From: Pomacea canaliculata
Lineage: Eukaryota; Mollusca; Gastropoda; Architaenioglossa; Ampullariidae
DNA: 64,000 nt
Reading direction: 5' to 3'
Assembly (NCBI RefSeq): GCF_003073045.1
Contig: NC_037596.1
Location: 7,893,416 to 7,957,415, forward strand
A model generated the notes under the pieces. It saw only the letters and a program-made list of their open reading frames with translations. It was not told the DNA's origin and did not search any database. Of this stretch, positions 26,928 through 39,851 are shown one piece after another (position 1 is the first letter of the stretch; every line of letters begins with the position of its first letter). A program made the translations under genes and the position numbers.

Positions 26928-27837
26928 CTGTAAAAACAAGTCGTTAATAACAAGATAATGCAGAAAAATATATAGTTCTTACATTGTTTCTTCGTAGAAC
27001 CTCAGAGTTGCCTGGAGTAGCACCCTTGTAGGCCTTTTTTTGCTTTTATTTTAAGGTGTACATTTCAGTTCTTATTTTAGGAAACCTTTCGTATATCTGA
27101 CTGCATGAAGAATTTCCCACAAACATCTGCAAATAATATTTTAAGAATAAACACGCATCAAAACTGTACTTTCATTTTTGTCCTACACTATTATCTCTAC
27201 TGTTAAAATTGCCGACTGACTGCGAGCGAGAGAATGACTAAGCTAGGCGATTGCGTCCCTGAATTAAATAGAGAAGTTGAGTATTATATTTTGCGGATCG
27301 ATAACTTATTGATCATCTTCATACTATTTAAACCAGTATACAAGACCTGTTTGGACGATAAGCCGTCCCCAGCTGTTGCGTTGCCGGAAGTAAACAATCC
27401 CTCTATAAAGTTAGAGTTATCTTCCTTTGGAAGGAATGAACTCTCGTGACTAGAAACTAAATTCGTCAACCTAACAAGTTAACGGTTTTACTCATAGACT
27501 GTGGTTTTACTGGTGGTACAGATTCTGAATAGTGAGACTTAGGCGATTAATAGCTTAATTACACTGACTACTTCCGCCGAAATAGGGACAGGTTGGACCA
27601 CAGGATGACATGTACACGTCCTAATTTTATCGGTTTTGCAAAATGCGCATGCGCTGAACATTCCGTGTCGTCTGCACTCTTTTGGATTAAGACTGACTTT
27701 ATACCGGATAAGCACGAACCAATATCCTATATACGTCCGTGGCATACCTGTTTGGCGCATCGTTTATTTTCTAGTTGACTGAGCACCCTCCCCAACCACT
27801 GAATGGTTAAATTGAGCCATCATCCTTCCTGTAGGTG
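26928..27837. promoter_or_regulatory. Likely PCSK7 5' flank / promoter region
   Basis: This DNA lies upstream of the PCSK7 signal-peptide exon and its spliced 5' UTR. It holds an NRF1-like palindrome, TGCGCATGCGC, at 27644-27654. Short open frames exist on both strands around 27234-27469, but neither is recognised. The transcription start cannot be placed without RNA data. Confidence 0.35.
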
Positions 27838-28170
27838 AGAGAGTGGGGAACCTTTTTTTTTCTGAAAGGGACATTTGGATATTCATAACACCATTCGCGC
27901 AATATGCAAAATTTTCAGGCTAAAAATTAATCTGCAATATTTTATCAAGCAGTAGTGTTGCCACAGTGTGATAACGCGTTTGCGACATAGCAATCACAGT
28001 CTGCCTGACACTGACTGTCCTCTGACTCACCACAATACAGGCCGTGCATTCGACGGTGAGCACACGTGTCTGTCCAGTCATGTACTCGATCGTACCTGTC
28101 ATGTCTATCCCGTAATGTCTGTTCTTTGCTTGCCCCTCAAACTATACGTCGTCATTGTGATTCACAGGGA
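27838..28170. mobile_element. Degraded hAT-like dispersed repeat, copy 1
   Basis: It begins near GTGGGGAACCTTTTTTTT, a hAT-like terminal motif, and shares collinear blocks with 53015-53330: GACTGTCCTCTGACTCACC, GTCATGTACTCG, TCCCGTAATG and CTTGCTTG. No coding capacity is visible. Limits are approximate. Confidence 0.5.
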
Positions 28171-29973
28171 AGGAAAGGCAGTGATGGAGGTCCGTTACAG
28201 ATAGTGTACTCTGGTCGTTGTCAGGCCCCACTAACGAATGGTGCACGCGTGCTTATCCTGTACTAGTCAATTGATAAGACGATAAACTTATCACTAAAGC
28301 CGTAAATATTACTTAAATTTTTATTTCTTGGTGGATGGGTGGGTGTGTGCGTAAAGAAGCTCACCATTTTTACGTGACGATGGACTCAAGACAAGGGAGG
28401 TTCAGTTCTCAATTGTCAGCCTAAACGGTACGTGAACAGTATAATTAATATTCTGAAACGTGGCCAGCAAAGAGTGTATACTTTCTTCGCACACCGAGTA
28501 TAGTTTCTCAGCACAGCTGTACTTTTCAGCCGCTCGTTGAAAGCCTTTTATCTTTTTTTCTTTCTGCTGGTTCCTCAGTTTGCACGTCCAGGATAAGAAC
28601 AATTTAAATAGTATTGCTCATATTTATTCCAAGGTTGTTGGTGTCCAGCTTTTTTGCGGTCAGCAAATTTTCCAAAAAGCTTCCATGCAGCATTTTGTCC
28701 ATTCTTGAATTTGTTTTGGCAGGAAAATTTGCTTCATTGAATTTAAGCAAACGTTATCTTATATAGAAACAGTAGAAATTTGAAATGATTAAATTACGTT
28801 AATCCCAAACGTTATCCCATGCAGAAGCAACAGACACTCGAAATCGTTTTACCGTCAGCAATTTAGTTGCTGAACAGTACATATTCGATTTTTGTTCTGT
28901 GTATGTGTGCGTGCACGCGGAGATTTGTTGGCCTTTTTATTATCTAGCTTGTGTTTTTGTTATTATACACTACTTATCCTCTAACTAGCACTTGTTTAGT
29001 TTGTAACTGAGCACACTATCCCACGTTATAATAGCATTTTTGTATTAATAAAATTGATCATAATAATACTAAAAGAGTACATTTGCATAGTGTGTTTTTC
29101 CAGCATTTAAGAAAAGGCTGAAAAATGACAGGAATTTAAATGTTTATATTGTAGAATTAGCACGATGATGTTTTTAAATAGAAGGTGGAGAAAAGAAAAA
29201 TTCCTCCCCCCAAAAAAAGAAAAAAACCCCAAAACAAAACCCAAAAAACCAACCAAACTCCCACTCCCACACACAAACAACCTTTGAAAAAGACCGGAAC
29301 AAATTATTTTTATTATCTTTATGACAGTACGCACTTGGTTGAATTATATTTGAATTACACACAAAGACGCAAACAAATATTACAAGTTACAGAGGTAATA
29401 AACTCTGTGTGTTAGAGATGTGCTAGGTTCTGCTGCCCCCCTGTGCCTGCTGACTGCATGTTCACTGCGTTTGCGCAGGATCGAAGCTCAAAATACGATA
29501 GACAAGCTTTCTGTTCTTCTTCCACTGGTGACGACAAGAGTCTCTGACCTTTGATAAATTCGTTTATTTTCAGGCACGTCGCAAATTCAAAAAAAAAAAA
29601 AAAATGTTAACAGAGTCCTGTTTGTTCTCAGTATTTTGCGTCTATTACACTAGAAAAATTTTGTCTTAGTTTCGAGGCAGTTAATTGGTAATTGCTGATG
29701 ATCGCATTAAGACTGAATTTAGACCATTTATTTATTTATATTTCATTATTCTTGTCACCACGCAAGAAAGTTAAACAAATAAAGCCAAACCTTCCCAGTA
29801 GTTTCTTTAGATAGAACTGTCTTTTGTTTTGTTCTTTGATGTTTTGTGTCACCAGGTCGTCTGAACGGGAAGCAGAACACACAGGCGAGCATGAGTCCTT
29901 ATCCATTCCTTCTCCTCACGATTCATGCTCTAGTATCGGCCACGTCATCGGTTTGTCATGCACAGAAGAGCAG
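28171..29973. other. No gene seen
   Basis: AT-rich DNA with an A/C-rich low-complexity tract at 29195-29285. A GTAATAATAGC...AATAAAATTGATCAT stretch near 28990-29060 resembles the 3' tail of a LINE, compare 47490-47560, but is too short to assign. No coding frame is supported. Confidence 0.35.
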
Positions 29974-32900
29974 TCAGGAAGGCAAGCTTGCCAAAAGGGA
30001 ACTTGGCGTTTGGGAATGTGGCAGCTGCCGCAGGTCCATTAAGGGATTATCTCCCAAGTCTCCCGCGTGTGGGCTTTGGCAATTGGTTTGAGCAAGTCTT
30101 TCGTCGAAAGCTCCTTTTCTTTGAGGGGATGGTGGGCGGAGTCCGCGAGGATGGATGTCTGACACCGAGGGGCAAGGTCAGACTGGAAGATTTGTCTTTA
30201 TGTACCACTCTCCACAGCGTCGATGAACCATCAATGCTGGGGTCATGCCGGCGTGCTCCGTTTACAGGGAGGGGAAGTTTGCTCCCAAGATCTCCAGTCC
30301 GTCCTCGAGAGAGGCCCATAGGAACTAGCAGCTCTCCATCCTCAGTGGATTTCGTAACCGTCGATTTGCTGCCGGAAGTAGAGCCCCCGGAAGTCAAGGG
30401 AGGTAATGCAAAGACGTCTTGGTCGTTGTGGTCGTTATAATCGTCCCGAGGGGACATCCTCTCATGCTTCAGTAGGAGCGGCTTTTCTGGAAAATTGTGT
30501 GAACCCTGACCAGGTGTCTTTGATGTCCTTGTCTGACCTCTCCTACGGAGGGGGTTCTGGGCTGTCGTCTTCCTTTTCCCAGGCGTGCTTGGGCTGAGCT
30601 CGTGCACTGGCTGTCTCGGAAGACTCATCGTCATCTTACGGTCGAGGTCCGTGTCTTTGGGAGACTTAGGCGAGTCTGGAGGCCAGATGGATGCAGTAGG
30701 AGGGAAAAGAAGCGGCAAAGGTTCTATATACTCTACCGATACACCCTGATACACCTGTTTAGAGTCAACGTCTGCTGTTTGACGTTTTTCACTTGAGGGC
30801 AGTTCCTGGATGACCGACGATGCCATAGGCGGAGTCAAAAATGCTGATGTAGCTGAACACGTTTTCTTCTGATGCCCTGTTTTTCATGTTTCTCTGCTGA
30901 TGGCTGTGGTTTTCCGGCTTCGAAAGGTGATGACTTTTCGACGGACTCTGCTTGAGATTGCTCGTCCAGGGAAGCTCCTGCTGGTGGTTTGCCGCTTTTG
31001 GTTGGTTCTTGCCCCAGAGTGGAGGGTGTTTCTAGAGTAGAAAGACTATCTACTGCGTCAAAAAAAGTATTAGGCAGGGCTTCTGTAGAGGTCTTTTCAA
31101 CCTCGCTGCCCTCTCCAGCTTGACCCCTGCTTGCGGACTTTCTTCTCCCAGCTTCCAAAGAAGACTCGCGCAAACATGGAACTTTGAACTTTTTGACGAA
31201 ATTCTGGACGAGAACTTGGTAGAGCAAATTCGATTTCTCGATTCTCTTTTGCATCGACGACAAACTGACAGAGTCTTGGGCAGTGCTCTGACAAGGCATC
31301 GGAGGATTTGCGCAGGAAACTCTGGTCTTGCATTGGCCTCCGTATATCTTGGTCACGCCGTTCATTCATGAATTTCTGCTTCTTCAAAAGTTCCAGACGT
31401 TCCGGGGAATTATGCATATCCTGCGACTGCTCTGCTGGGGTAACCGTGTCTTTGTAGGGATGCGCCGTTTTTCTACCGTAAGCATAACTGGCCTTGATCC
31501 TGGAAGGGGTAAAGACCTCGCCTCTTGTGTCGTTGCTGCTGATGCTGGTTTCGGGGGTGAAAAAAAGCGGAGCACGTTTGGACAAACTGAATGATCTCGC
31601 AGATGGCTGCGGCCTCAGGCTTCTTGCCTTTGTCTCTCTTATGCATACTTGTATTGGACAAAACATCAACCTTTGGCACGAGGCTTGTGCAGCAGAGCCG
31701 TAGAATCTTCCGCAACGTCACAAGGCTTGTCAAGCTTTTTTGTTTTGATGTCACTCTCTTCTTTACAAACGGCTATTTCTACAGATCTGTGGCCAGAACG
31801 GTCATCTGCACCAATGGCATCTAAGGTGTGAGCACAGTTCACTGCTTTCATACAATCGGTGGCACCAGTGCTCACCACTCTTTCAACTCGCATTTCTGTC
31901 TCAATCTCTCTCTGTAGACATTGAATCGAGTCGCTAGTATTCGTACTTTCGAAAAATGGTGATGCACACCGATCCAATATCCTTGACTGCCCGCTCGAAG
32001 ACAGCAACATTTCGGCAGTTGGCTGCTCCAACGACATCATTGAACACCGTGCTAACGTCGCTCCTTGAGGCGAAGAGAGTGATGACTCTCCTTTTTCTTC
32101 TTCAGAAGACACGTGAAGACAAAAAGACTGCTGCTTGTTCTTCTGCTTTACTAAGATGTCATTCTCGGGAGTCACTGGAGAAGGCTTCGAATGAATAGAG
32201 GAAGTCGCACGGTCTTCTTCATTCGTTAATGGCTGAGCGATTGAGAGATAGTCGTGTGTAACGGAAGCGCTGACATTGTTGTCTCCCGCAGCTACGCATT
32301 TTCCGTCGCTGCGACCTGGATGAGGCAGGCCCACTGCGCAGAAGCGGATGTCCGTCTTGCACGTGCTTTCCGGTTTTTCCCGCACCTCCTCCGCAGAAAG
32401 AAGCAAAGCGGGAGATATGTCCTCAGAATTCGAGCGCCAAAAATTCCATTCCGATGCACCGGACGAGAATGACATGCCCGCCTTTGCCAGGCCCAATTGG
32501 CAGCCACCGAGAGTCTCATCCTTCTGTCGCTTTTGCTTCGTTAGTTCCCAATCGGAGTCGGAAGTTGTCTGCAAGCTTTTATGCGGCAGCATGAACGTAG
32601 CCTCTGTGGTCTTCGTTTTGTCCCCCATACGAGAGATTAACGGGTGCTTTATGGGAGGCAACTGCCCAGGCTTGCAGAAAAAATGATCACAGTGCACTTG
32701 ACTCGGTCTAACATTCATTGTAGTCATAACAATCTGATGCAGGGGAGATTTCAGGCTTCCCGGCATAGGAAAATGCTTTTTCGTGACTGTTTTATCTTTC
32801 TTCGAGTCTTGACCTAGAAGGGGTGGAGAAAGTTTCTTTCCCATGGCCACTCGCCTACGACGGTACAGGTGACTTGGTGTCGTAGTTTTCCCTTCGAGAA

Positions 32901-33370
32901 GGCTGCTGGCTCCATTTTCTCCTACCAATCTGTTTTCTGGAGAGGCTTCTTCAAGCGATTTCCTTCCCAGGCCTTAAAGCAGAGAGAACTATTTTGGATG
33001 TTGTCGACAGTTTCGATATCGGGTGTGAAGGTCTTTGCAGAGGAAGTTCCACGGGTGCCAAGAATGGCAAATTCCTTGTGTTAGAGGGCGCCTCGTCGGT
33101 TTGCCGCTGTCGACTGCCAGTGGAGAGATCTTGAGGGGAGGGAAGGGCGCAGTATGTGGTGTGACTGGGACTGTAGCTCTGCCAGGGAGTCAGTAAACTG
33201 CCGTTATTAGCCCCCATGCTCTTGTCGCACGTCGATAAGCGTGATTCTTTTGACAGATCAGGGGTCTGGCAAAACAGGTCGTCGTTATTCTCAAGTTTGA
33301 ACTCGGCTGAATTTTGCAAGCCCAAGCTTTGATTCTCGTCTTCTTCCTCGTGACACTCTTGGGTGCTCAT
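29974..33370 (-). CDS. Unrecognised large, probably disordered protein; coding block with one-base frame changes
   Basis: About 3.3 kb of GC-richer DNA is open on the minus strand and reads as one long coding block, starting at MSTQECHEEEDENQSLG (33370). The coding frame moves five times: near 32975 (GGG), 31685 (AAA), 31565 (T run), 31195 (A5) and 30875 (A5). Each point is a short homopolymer, and each segment is otherwise stop-free. The block ends at a stop at 30047 or, with one more change, at 29974. The composition is Ser/Pro/Lys/Gln-rich with few hydrophobic stretches, no signal peptide and no known domain. Possible folded parts are KKPEAAAICEIIQFVQTC and RIEKSNLLYQVLVQNF. TTTCAG|GG just before the first ATG suggests an upstream exon. 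I do not recognise a homologue. It is either one exon broken by assembly errors or a young pseudogene. Confidence 0.6.
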
Positions 33371-36300
33371 AATGGCCTGGCTGTGTCGAACAGCCCCTGA
33401 AATTTTTTACTTTGTGTGAGCAGCAGGAAAATCTTGGGAGTTCGAAACAATCCCTTCATTGTTCTTGATGCTGTTATCCTTTCACCAAGTAAGGTTGGGG
33501 AAACAGTTACTCAAAGGAGAAAAATAGCAAAACGACGTGAAGTGATAAGATTTCTTAGCACCTCCCAGTTTTACGTAGTCTCTCCATCGACATCGATGCG
33601 TCAGCTGTTCTGAACAAAGAAGTTGCGAACATAGCACCACGCTAAACAAAAGAGGCCGAATGATCAGAGAGCGAGTTTGGGTTAATTGTCACCTACTGTG
33701 TCGGCCCTTCAGCGGGTTCAGAGTTGACTTCCTGGGGCAACGATGTGCGAAGACCTACGCCACACCCTTCACCACACAGATTATGACGTAGGCTCCAGTG
33801 ACGCAAAGAGGGTGAGTGACGTCGCTGTAAGATTTGATATGTCAACGAGCGCGCGCGCACACACACACACATATGCGCGCGCACACACAATAGAAGGAAG
33901 AGGATATTTTTTAAATCGTATTTCTCTTCATACACTGGTACTGCTAAATATCAGCCCCCTTTTTTTTTTTAAACTCTAACTCTTTAGTGCTTCCTGAAGA
34001 CTAAAAATACAAAATGTGAATGTTTTGATTGGAGTGCCATCATTTTAACAAGCAGACATTCTTTACTTTGTAAAGCGTTAAGGACTAGGCATGTTTGTTA
34101 TTACTACTTTTCTTAAAAAAACAAAAAAGCAAGGTGCTAGTTGATCAAGAAGAGCAAAGAGCATACGCACTGCCACTCAGGATAGAAACAGCTGAGGAAG
34201 AAAATGATTAGCTGCTTTGGTTGTGTTGTGCTTCTGCTTTTCCTAATTTTTAAAATAATGAAGAAAAAAAATTGAAACAGAACACACGGGAGAGAGAGAG
34301 ACTGCTATACATGCAGTCTGAGCAATTACAGACACTGAACTTTTTTCTTTTTTAAGCACACCAGAATGACAAATCTCCTTTAGTGATGCAGAAATATTTG
34401 TGTCTCTTGCCTACTTCTTGTTTTTCCTCACATACGCTCAAATCACAATTAACCTCTTATGTTTAACAGGTTGATATTAAGACTCTTTTATTAAGACCCT
34501 GTAACATTTCACAAGCCTTAACCATAAACTGTACTAACCTTTCATAAAATATAAATGTTATTGCACAAACCTTCAAAGCACAAAATGGTGATGCCATTTT
34601 CAGCTCTATTTCATTTCAGTCAGTTATGCTACATTTGTCTACTAATGTCCATACTTGTAATGAAATGTGAAAAAAGACTGACTCCTTGAAAGAACAGAAC
34701 CTTGCCTATTTTTGTATACCTTTTGAGCATTTAAATAAAGTGACATTTTAAAATTAGTCACTGAGACAACATAGAATAAAGAAACCACATATGAAACACA
34801 GAATGTCTCTGTAATCATAAAAGTAAGAATACAAAATCCTTATCTGCACGAATCTTAGGAATAAAAAGCAGGTCATGGTCAAGGAGCAACAGTCAACATG
34901 TGATAGAACTTTCCCCTTTGTTCCACATAAAAGTTTGCAATTTATAACTGATGCTGAAGATTATCACTGAATTCTCTCACAATTGTACACACCTAAATAG
35001 TTTCTAAAATAAATATTGTCAATTGGTGAAAAGAAAAGTTCTCAATGCTGCAATAAACAGATAAAAACAGAAAGGAGTTTAAATGTTGCTGCTGATAAAT
35101 GGTGTGATAGTAGGGTGACATTATAATACCGATGATAATGTTTTTTTTTTTTTTTTGAAAACTCTATCAGCATTTATCTCTGACATTGAAAACAAAAAAC
35201 CGCTTTAATTACATACACTCTTTGCTACCTCTCGCATATTAATAAACGATCAAATATTTCCCTCAGTCACACACCTGACAATTCACAACACAAGATTCAC
35301 TCAAACATCCTGCATCATGACTACAATGTTTAAGATTTAAACCTGTACTATAGCTGCAGGAAAATAAAGTTTTCACTGAGCCTCTGCTTGCAAGAAGGAC
35401 AAGCACTAAAACCTTTCTGCTTCCAGCATGTGTTCTACTCACACTGGCACCATTGGTGGAGGTGGTTCATTGGTGCTGCCATTTAGCATTTCTCTAGTAC
35501 TGAAATGAATTTAGCATCTGATGAAGAAATGATCGAGTTCTTGATTTCCAACCCTCTCTCAGGCATGCTCTTTTTCCTCTCTGCAACTGCGGACAGGACT
35601 GGCTGCTTTGCCATGATACAATCTTAGCTGCTAGTTGGTACACACAGCCAATATCTGCACCTCCATCAACTGGCTTCAAACCTGTTCTTTAAAAGTCGTG
35701 ATTGTGCAGTTCAGAAGAAACATCATTCCTGGAAACAAAGTAAATATAGTCACTAAAGATGAAATAGTTATGTAGCCAACTAATCACGCATCATGTAAAA
35801 GTCTATAACGGACAAAGAATATGCTCAAAATATCAAAGATGAATAGCACATTTTTGACAATGACAATGACATCTGGATTTTAACTTTGCTGTGTGAAATT
35901 TGCTTCTTTAAAATGCCATAAAAGCCAATCTTAAAAATGACCTGCAACTTTTACAACTCTGTAAAAGCTTTAAGGTGCTTTCATAATGTACCAGGGAAGC
36001 ACCACTTCCTTCTGAAGGCTTTTTGTGCAAAGATTTTAGTACAGTGTATTTAGTACACCACTGACACACACACTGATCCATGAACTATTCCTTTTTGTAT
36101 AATCATTTACTTTAGATGGTTGCCCTCAAGTACACCAATCCCCACTCCTCTCCCAAATGTAAAATACATGTAAAATCATTTCACATATATAATTGCAATT
36201 CATTTTGGAATTTAATTTACTGATTCATTTATACATATGATTATCTACACATTTACCTCATGTTCAAAAATCCCTAGTAAAATATCTGGAGCATATCTTC

Positions 36301-36984
36301 ATATTCCGTAAATTGAAAAATCATTGATCACCTGCCGAGGTGTGTTAGTCTTGTTTGCAGACATCTTTTCTCTAATCTTGCTCTTTACTTGTTGGTATGT
36401 TGTGAAAGCAAAGTCTTCTACATTTTGATCTGGCAGTTCTGAAGTTTGCAAAGTAGTATACTTTGTAGAATGTAATCATCAACATTAAATTTTAAAAATA
36501 CTATTGAGTTGTTTCATTATCCAAAGATTTACTAGATGCAGCTCACTCCCAGGGACAGGATCAATGTGAGCAGAATGACAACTCTGCAGACAAACCAAAA
36601 AAGGCTTTGACAAATCTATAAGCAAAACTTGCTGCTTGCAAAGTTTGAAAAGGTCATGTGATCAGTAAGAAGTCCAGATGTACAGGTTCAAAATAAAAGT
36701 AATAATAAAACATTCTAATAAGGTGCAATTCCTGCTAAGGCTTAATGTGCTTTGTAGTCTTGATACTCCTGCCCCACCAAAAAGTACACAGACACACACA
36801 ACATACACATAAAAAATACATGCGCACAAAAGTATCCCTTTAACAACTGCATATGGCTTCAATGTGTTACCATATGCCAAAAAGCAAAGGAGAAAAATAT
36901 TCTGATAAATATATAGGACTGAACAAACAGCAGACCTTGGGTTATGTTTCTATAGTGGTGAGCCTTTCCTCTGGAACCTGCTTT
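33371..36984. other. Intergenic: 5' flank of the 30-33 kb gene and 3' flank of the J-domain gene
   Basis: 33371-33850 is the likely promoter side of the 30-33 kb gene and carries three TGACG sites and a CA/CG dinucleotide patch at 33850-33890. From about 33900 to 36984 the DNA is AT-rich and may contain the J-domain gene's 3' UTR on the minus strand. No coding frame is supported. Confidence 0.4.
33784..33823. promoter_or_regulatory. Three clustered CRE-like TGACG sites
   Basis: TGACGTA, TGACGCA and TGACGTC start at 33784, 33799 and 33817. They lie 410-450 bases upstream of the first ATG of the 30-33 kb minus-strand gene. Such clusters bind CREB/ATF-type bZIP factors. Use in vivo is inference. 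Confidence 0.35.
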
Positions 36985-39844
36985 TCAAGAATGGGGTTCT
37001 GGAGGTGAAGGTGTTTTCAGCTTGTCTAAAATAATGAAAAGACAAAAAAATTTGAAATCAATTTATTACTGAACATCTCAAGAATAAACCATGCATTTAA
37101 CCTCAGCTCCACAGATGACAAAATTTGAGTCTTATCAAAGAACATCTAGCTAACATGTGCTGCAAAATTAGTAGATATTCACAAAAAAAATTATGTTATA
37201 ATAATGCTAATTTAGTTTTCGTCTGTTGAAATGATGATAAAAATGATGTTAATGTAACAATGATGAATAACAAGAATGATAAAAATGAAATTTAGTGAAA
37301 GCAATGAAAATAATAAAAATACAGTCAACAATATTGTGAAAAAAAAAACTTTAATTGAAATAAAAAGTTACCTTTTAAAGAGCTGGTTTTGGCTGTTCGT
37401 GAGTTTTGTTTGAAGTTGTTTCTTGCATGCAGATCTTTAGGTGGGGAGGGTGAAGAATGATTACTTGTTGTGTCTGAACCATTTGGATGTGCTGTTGACT
37501 TCTTGGAAGGTCTTGTTACTGTTAGGCTTTTGTTGTCTTTCCCTGAGTCTACACATCAATTTATTAAAAATAAAAATAAAATAAGGTTCTCTAGCTGTAC
37601 GAGAAATCTTACACTAACACAAACAGTCACTTACTGTACATGCACACACATACACATATGCAAACACACACAAACATCTTCTACTCAACTAAAATTGCCA
37701 CACAAATAATGAATACATTATCTTTCTCCCTTTTGTATAATGGTTTTATGCATGCATTCTTGATGAGAAAAATGACTTTCTGGTGTTATCAATTTCTTTC
37801 TTCAAAGTAGAGAATTTAGCCAGGAAGAAATGTGTATTATAGATTTTATTCAATTTGTCTCATTCAAACAACCATCTGTTTGAGCTACTTTGAAAGATGA
37901 GATTGGTATATAATGCCTCTTATATACACATACTTCCCTGATATCAAAGCATTAATACATGCCTCTTTTCATTTGTGAAGTATCCTCTGTCTTGATTAGC
38001 ACCATAAAAACGTGGGTTCATGGGTTTCCCATATCGGTGGACATGCTCTTTGCAGAAGGGAGCATGTCTGTCAAGAGTCTTCAGTACAAAAGTACGTCCA
38101 CACCATTCGCATGGATATTCTTCTACATTTGAATAGTTTTTCCATCAGCAAACAAAGGAAAATATTTGTTACCAAAGCCCATAATTGCACCATAAAATGC
38201 AAACATTCTGCTAACTATATGAGGATGAAAATAAATTTGATAACTATTAGATTAATTGATAGATAAGCAAGATAAACATATCTGATATGTATGACTGTAC
38301 CATTGTCTGCACAAAGCCTTTATTAGGTATCAAAATAAACAGAACTATATTAATAGTGTCATGATTCTACATCTGAAATCACACATGCATGTAGGAATGC
38401 TTTCTTGTGTGTATATAGAGACATGCATGTATATTGTTTTGCTTACAATTATGAGCTTTAGTTAGCCATGCAAAAGAAGTTACTATTAGAACTAATGAAA
38501 GAATTATCTGAAATCCCAACCTGAAGCTTCTTGTGCTAACTTTGCTTGATAAGCTTTTCTGTCCTGTCTGATTCTGTTGAGGATGTCTTCATGTGAAGAT
38601 TGCCAGTCCTTGAACACCTTGTGCTTAGAGTTGTCATCATTAAGTGCATCGTCATCAATGGGGTCTTCTTCGTAACCTTTTAAATTATCTGCTCTATCTG
38701 TAAGCATGCCAGATTTTACACAGATCAATTAGTCACAATATCCATAATGAATGCAATCACATTCTAAAAACAAGTATATATAGGATGTGATATGTGCTAG
38801 CTTTTTATGTTAAAGAGCATATTGAATAGGGACAAGTGAAGGGGCTATAACAGGGAGCCTGTGATGCATCTTGCTTGCGGCATGGTATGTGGAAGGCGAA
38901 GCTGTCTTTATCTTTCATGATAAATCTAGTACCCATTTCTGCAGGTAGGCAGGGGGAGTTTTCCAACCCGAGGCCAGAGCAGACCAATAATCTTCCATTT
39001 TGCAGATGAGTGTACTAGCAGCTACATGCTGCCCCCTCTCCTATTAATGTACAGATAAAAATTATCAAAAAAAGCTTACTTGGAGATGTGCGTGGAGAAA
39101 ATAGATACTGTTCATCTAAACCTCCTGCATAACCATGTTCTGGAGCAACACATCTGGTTGGGGATTTTGCTTTTGGTTGCTTTGGTTTCTGGAAGGTCTG
39201 AGGACGTGGTCTCTGGCCCAAACCTTGCTCAAAAGGGTCCTCCTCACTGCAGAAAGCTGTAAACTGGAATCCTCTGCTTGCAGGAGGTCCAAATTCCTCT
39301 CCAAGATGGTCGACAAAAGTCTGGAAATCATAGAAAGCAGCAGAAAACTTTGCAGATGAAGGAGGGTAGAAGCATCAAAGCCATCTGTCCAGTCTCTGTT
39401 CCATGGTTTCCAGTCTGTGTCCCGTGCATTCTTCTTGCTTTTGCCTGTCCGAAATGAATCTGACCAATGGGTTTTCTTTTTGCTAGCACCTTCTTTATGG
39501 TTCTCTTTGAAGCAACTGGGACCAGCTTTGTTTGCAGTATCAGGCTCTTGCGAAGGCTTTGTTTCTGTTCCTTTGTTTTCCCTGTTAGAAGTTGGTGTTG
39601 GTTGTGTGTATGACCCTGATGAAGGCTCTTGTTTCTTAGTCAGTTCTCTCGTCAGTATCTCTCGGCGGTCTTTGTTTTGTAGATAGTCATAAGCAGCAGA
39701 AATTTCCTTGAATTTCTCTTCAGCACCTGGATTCTTATTTTTGTCAGGATGCCATACCTTGGCTAATGAACGGAAAGCTTTCTTGATTTCATCTTCCTCA
39801 GCGCCAATATTCACCCCTAGAGTTGCAAAATGATTCTTTGTCAT
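36985..39844 (-). CDS. J-domain protein with C-terminal C2HC zinc finger, five coding exons
   Basis: Probable Hsp70 co-chaperone. Coding exons: 39844-39080, 38697-38521, 38122-37959, 37548-37372, 37025-36985; the 5' UTR is spliced (acceptor before 39851). A J domain fills residues 5-66 with the HPD signature at 32-34. A Ser/Lys/Thr-rich linker and a second charged region follow. Exon 3 encodes CEWCGRTF...RHAPFC, with spacing C-x2-C-x11-H-x3-C as in the ZC2HC1-type finger. The protein ends PSPPEPHS. Two one-base gaps are inferred: a T run near 39345, after which the neighbouring frame continues FSAAFYDFQTFVDHLGEEFG, and an AAAA near 37968, needed for exon 3 to join exon 4 in phase. With both restored the total is 1326 nt, 441 residues. 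I know no named vertebrate DNAJ with this finger. A SINE lies in intron 1. Confidence 0.8.
38820..39000 (-). mobile_element. SINE-like repeat in intron 1 of the J-domain gene
   Basis: Minus-strand reading gives CCTCGGGTTGGAAAACTCCC followed by a body ending near 38820. It resembles the post-B-box part of the SINE at 19135-19265. A complete tRNA-like head is not clear, so limits and class are tentative. Confidence 0.4.
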
Positions 39845-39851
39845 GGTTTTT

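Noticed and set aside
29958-30440. 160-codon plus-strand frame as a separate gene
   Set aside because: It lies opposite the minus-strand coding block, has no recognised domain or supported start, and its openness is explained by GC-rich coding on the other strand.
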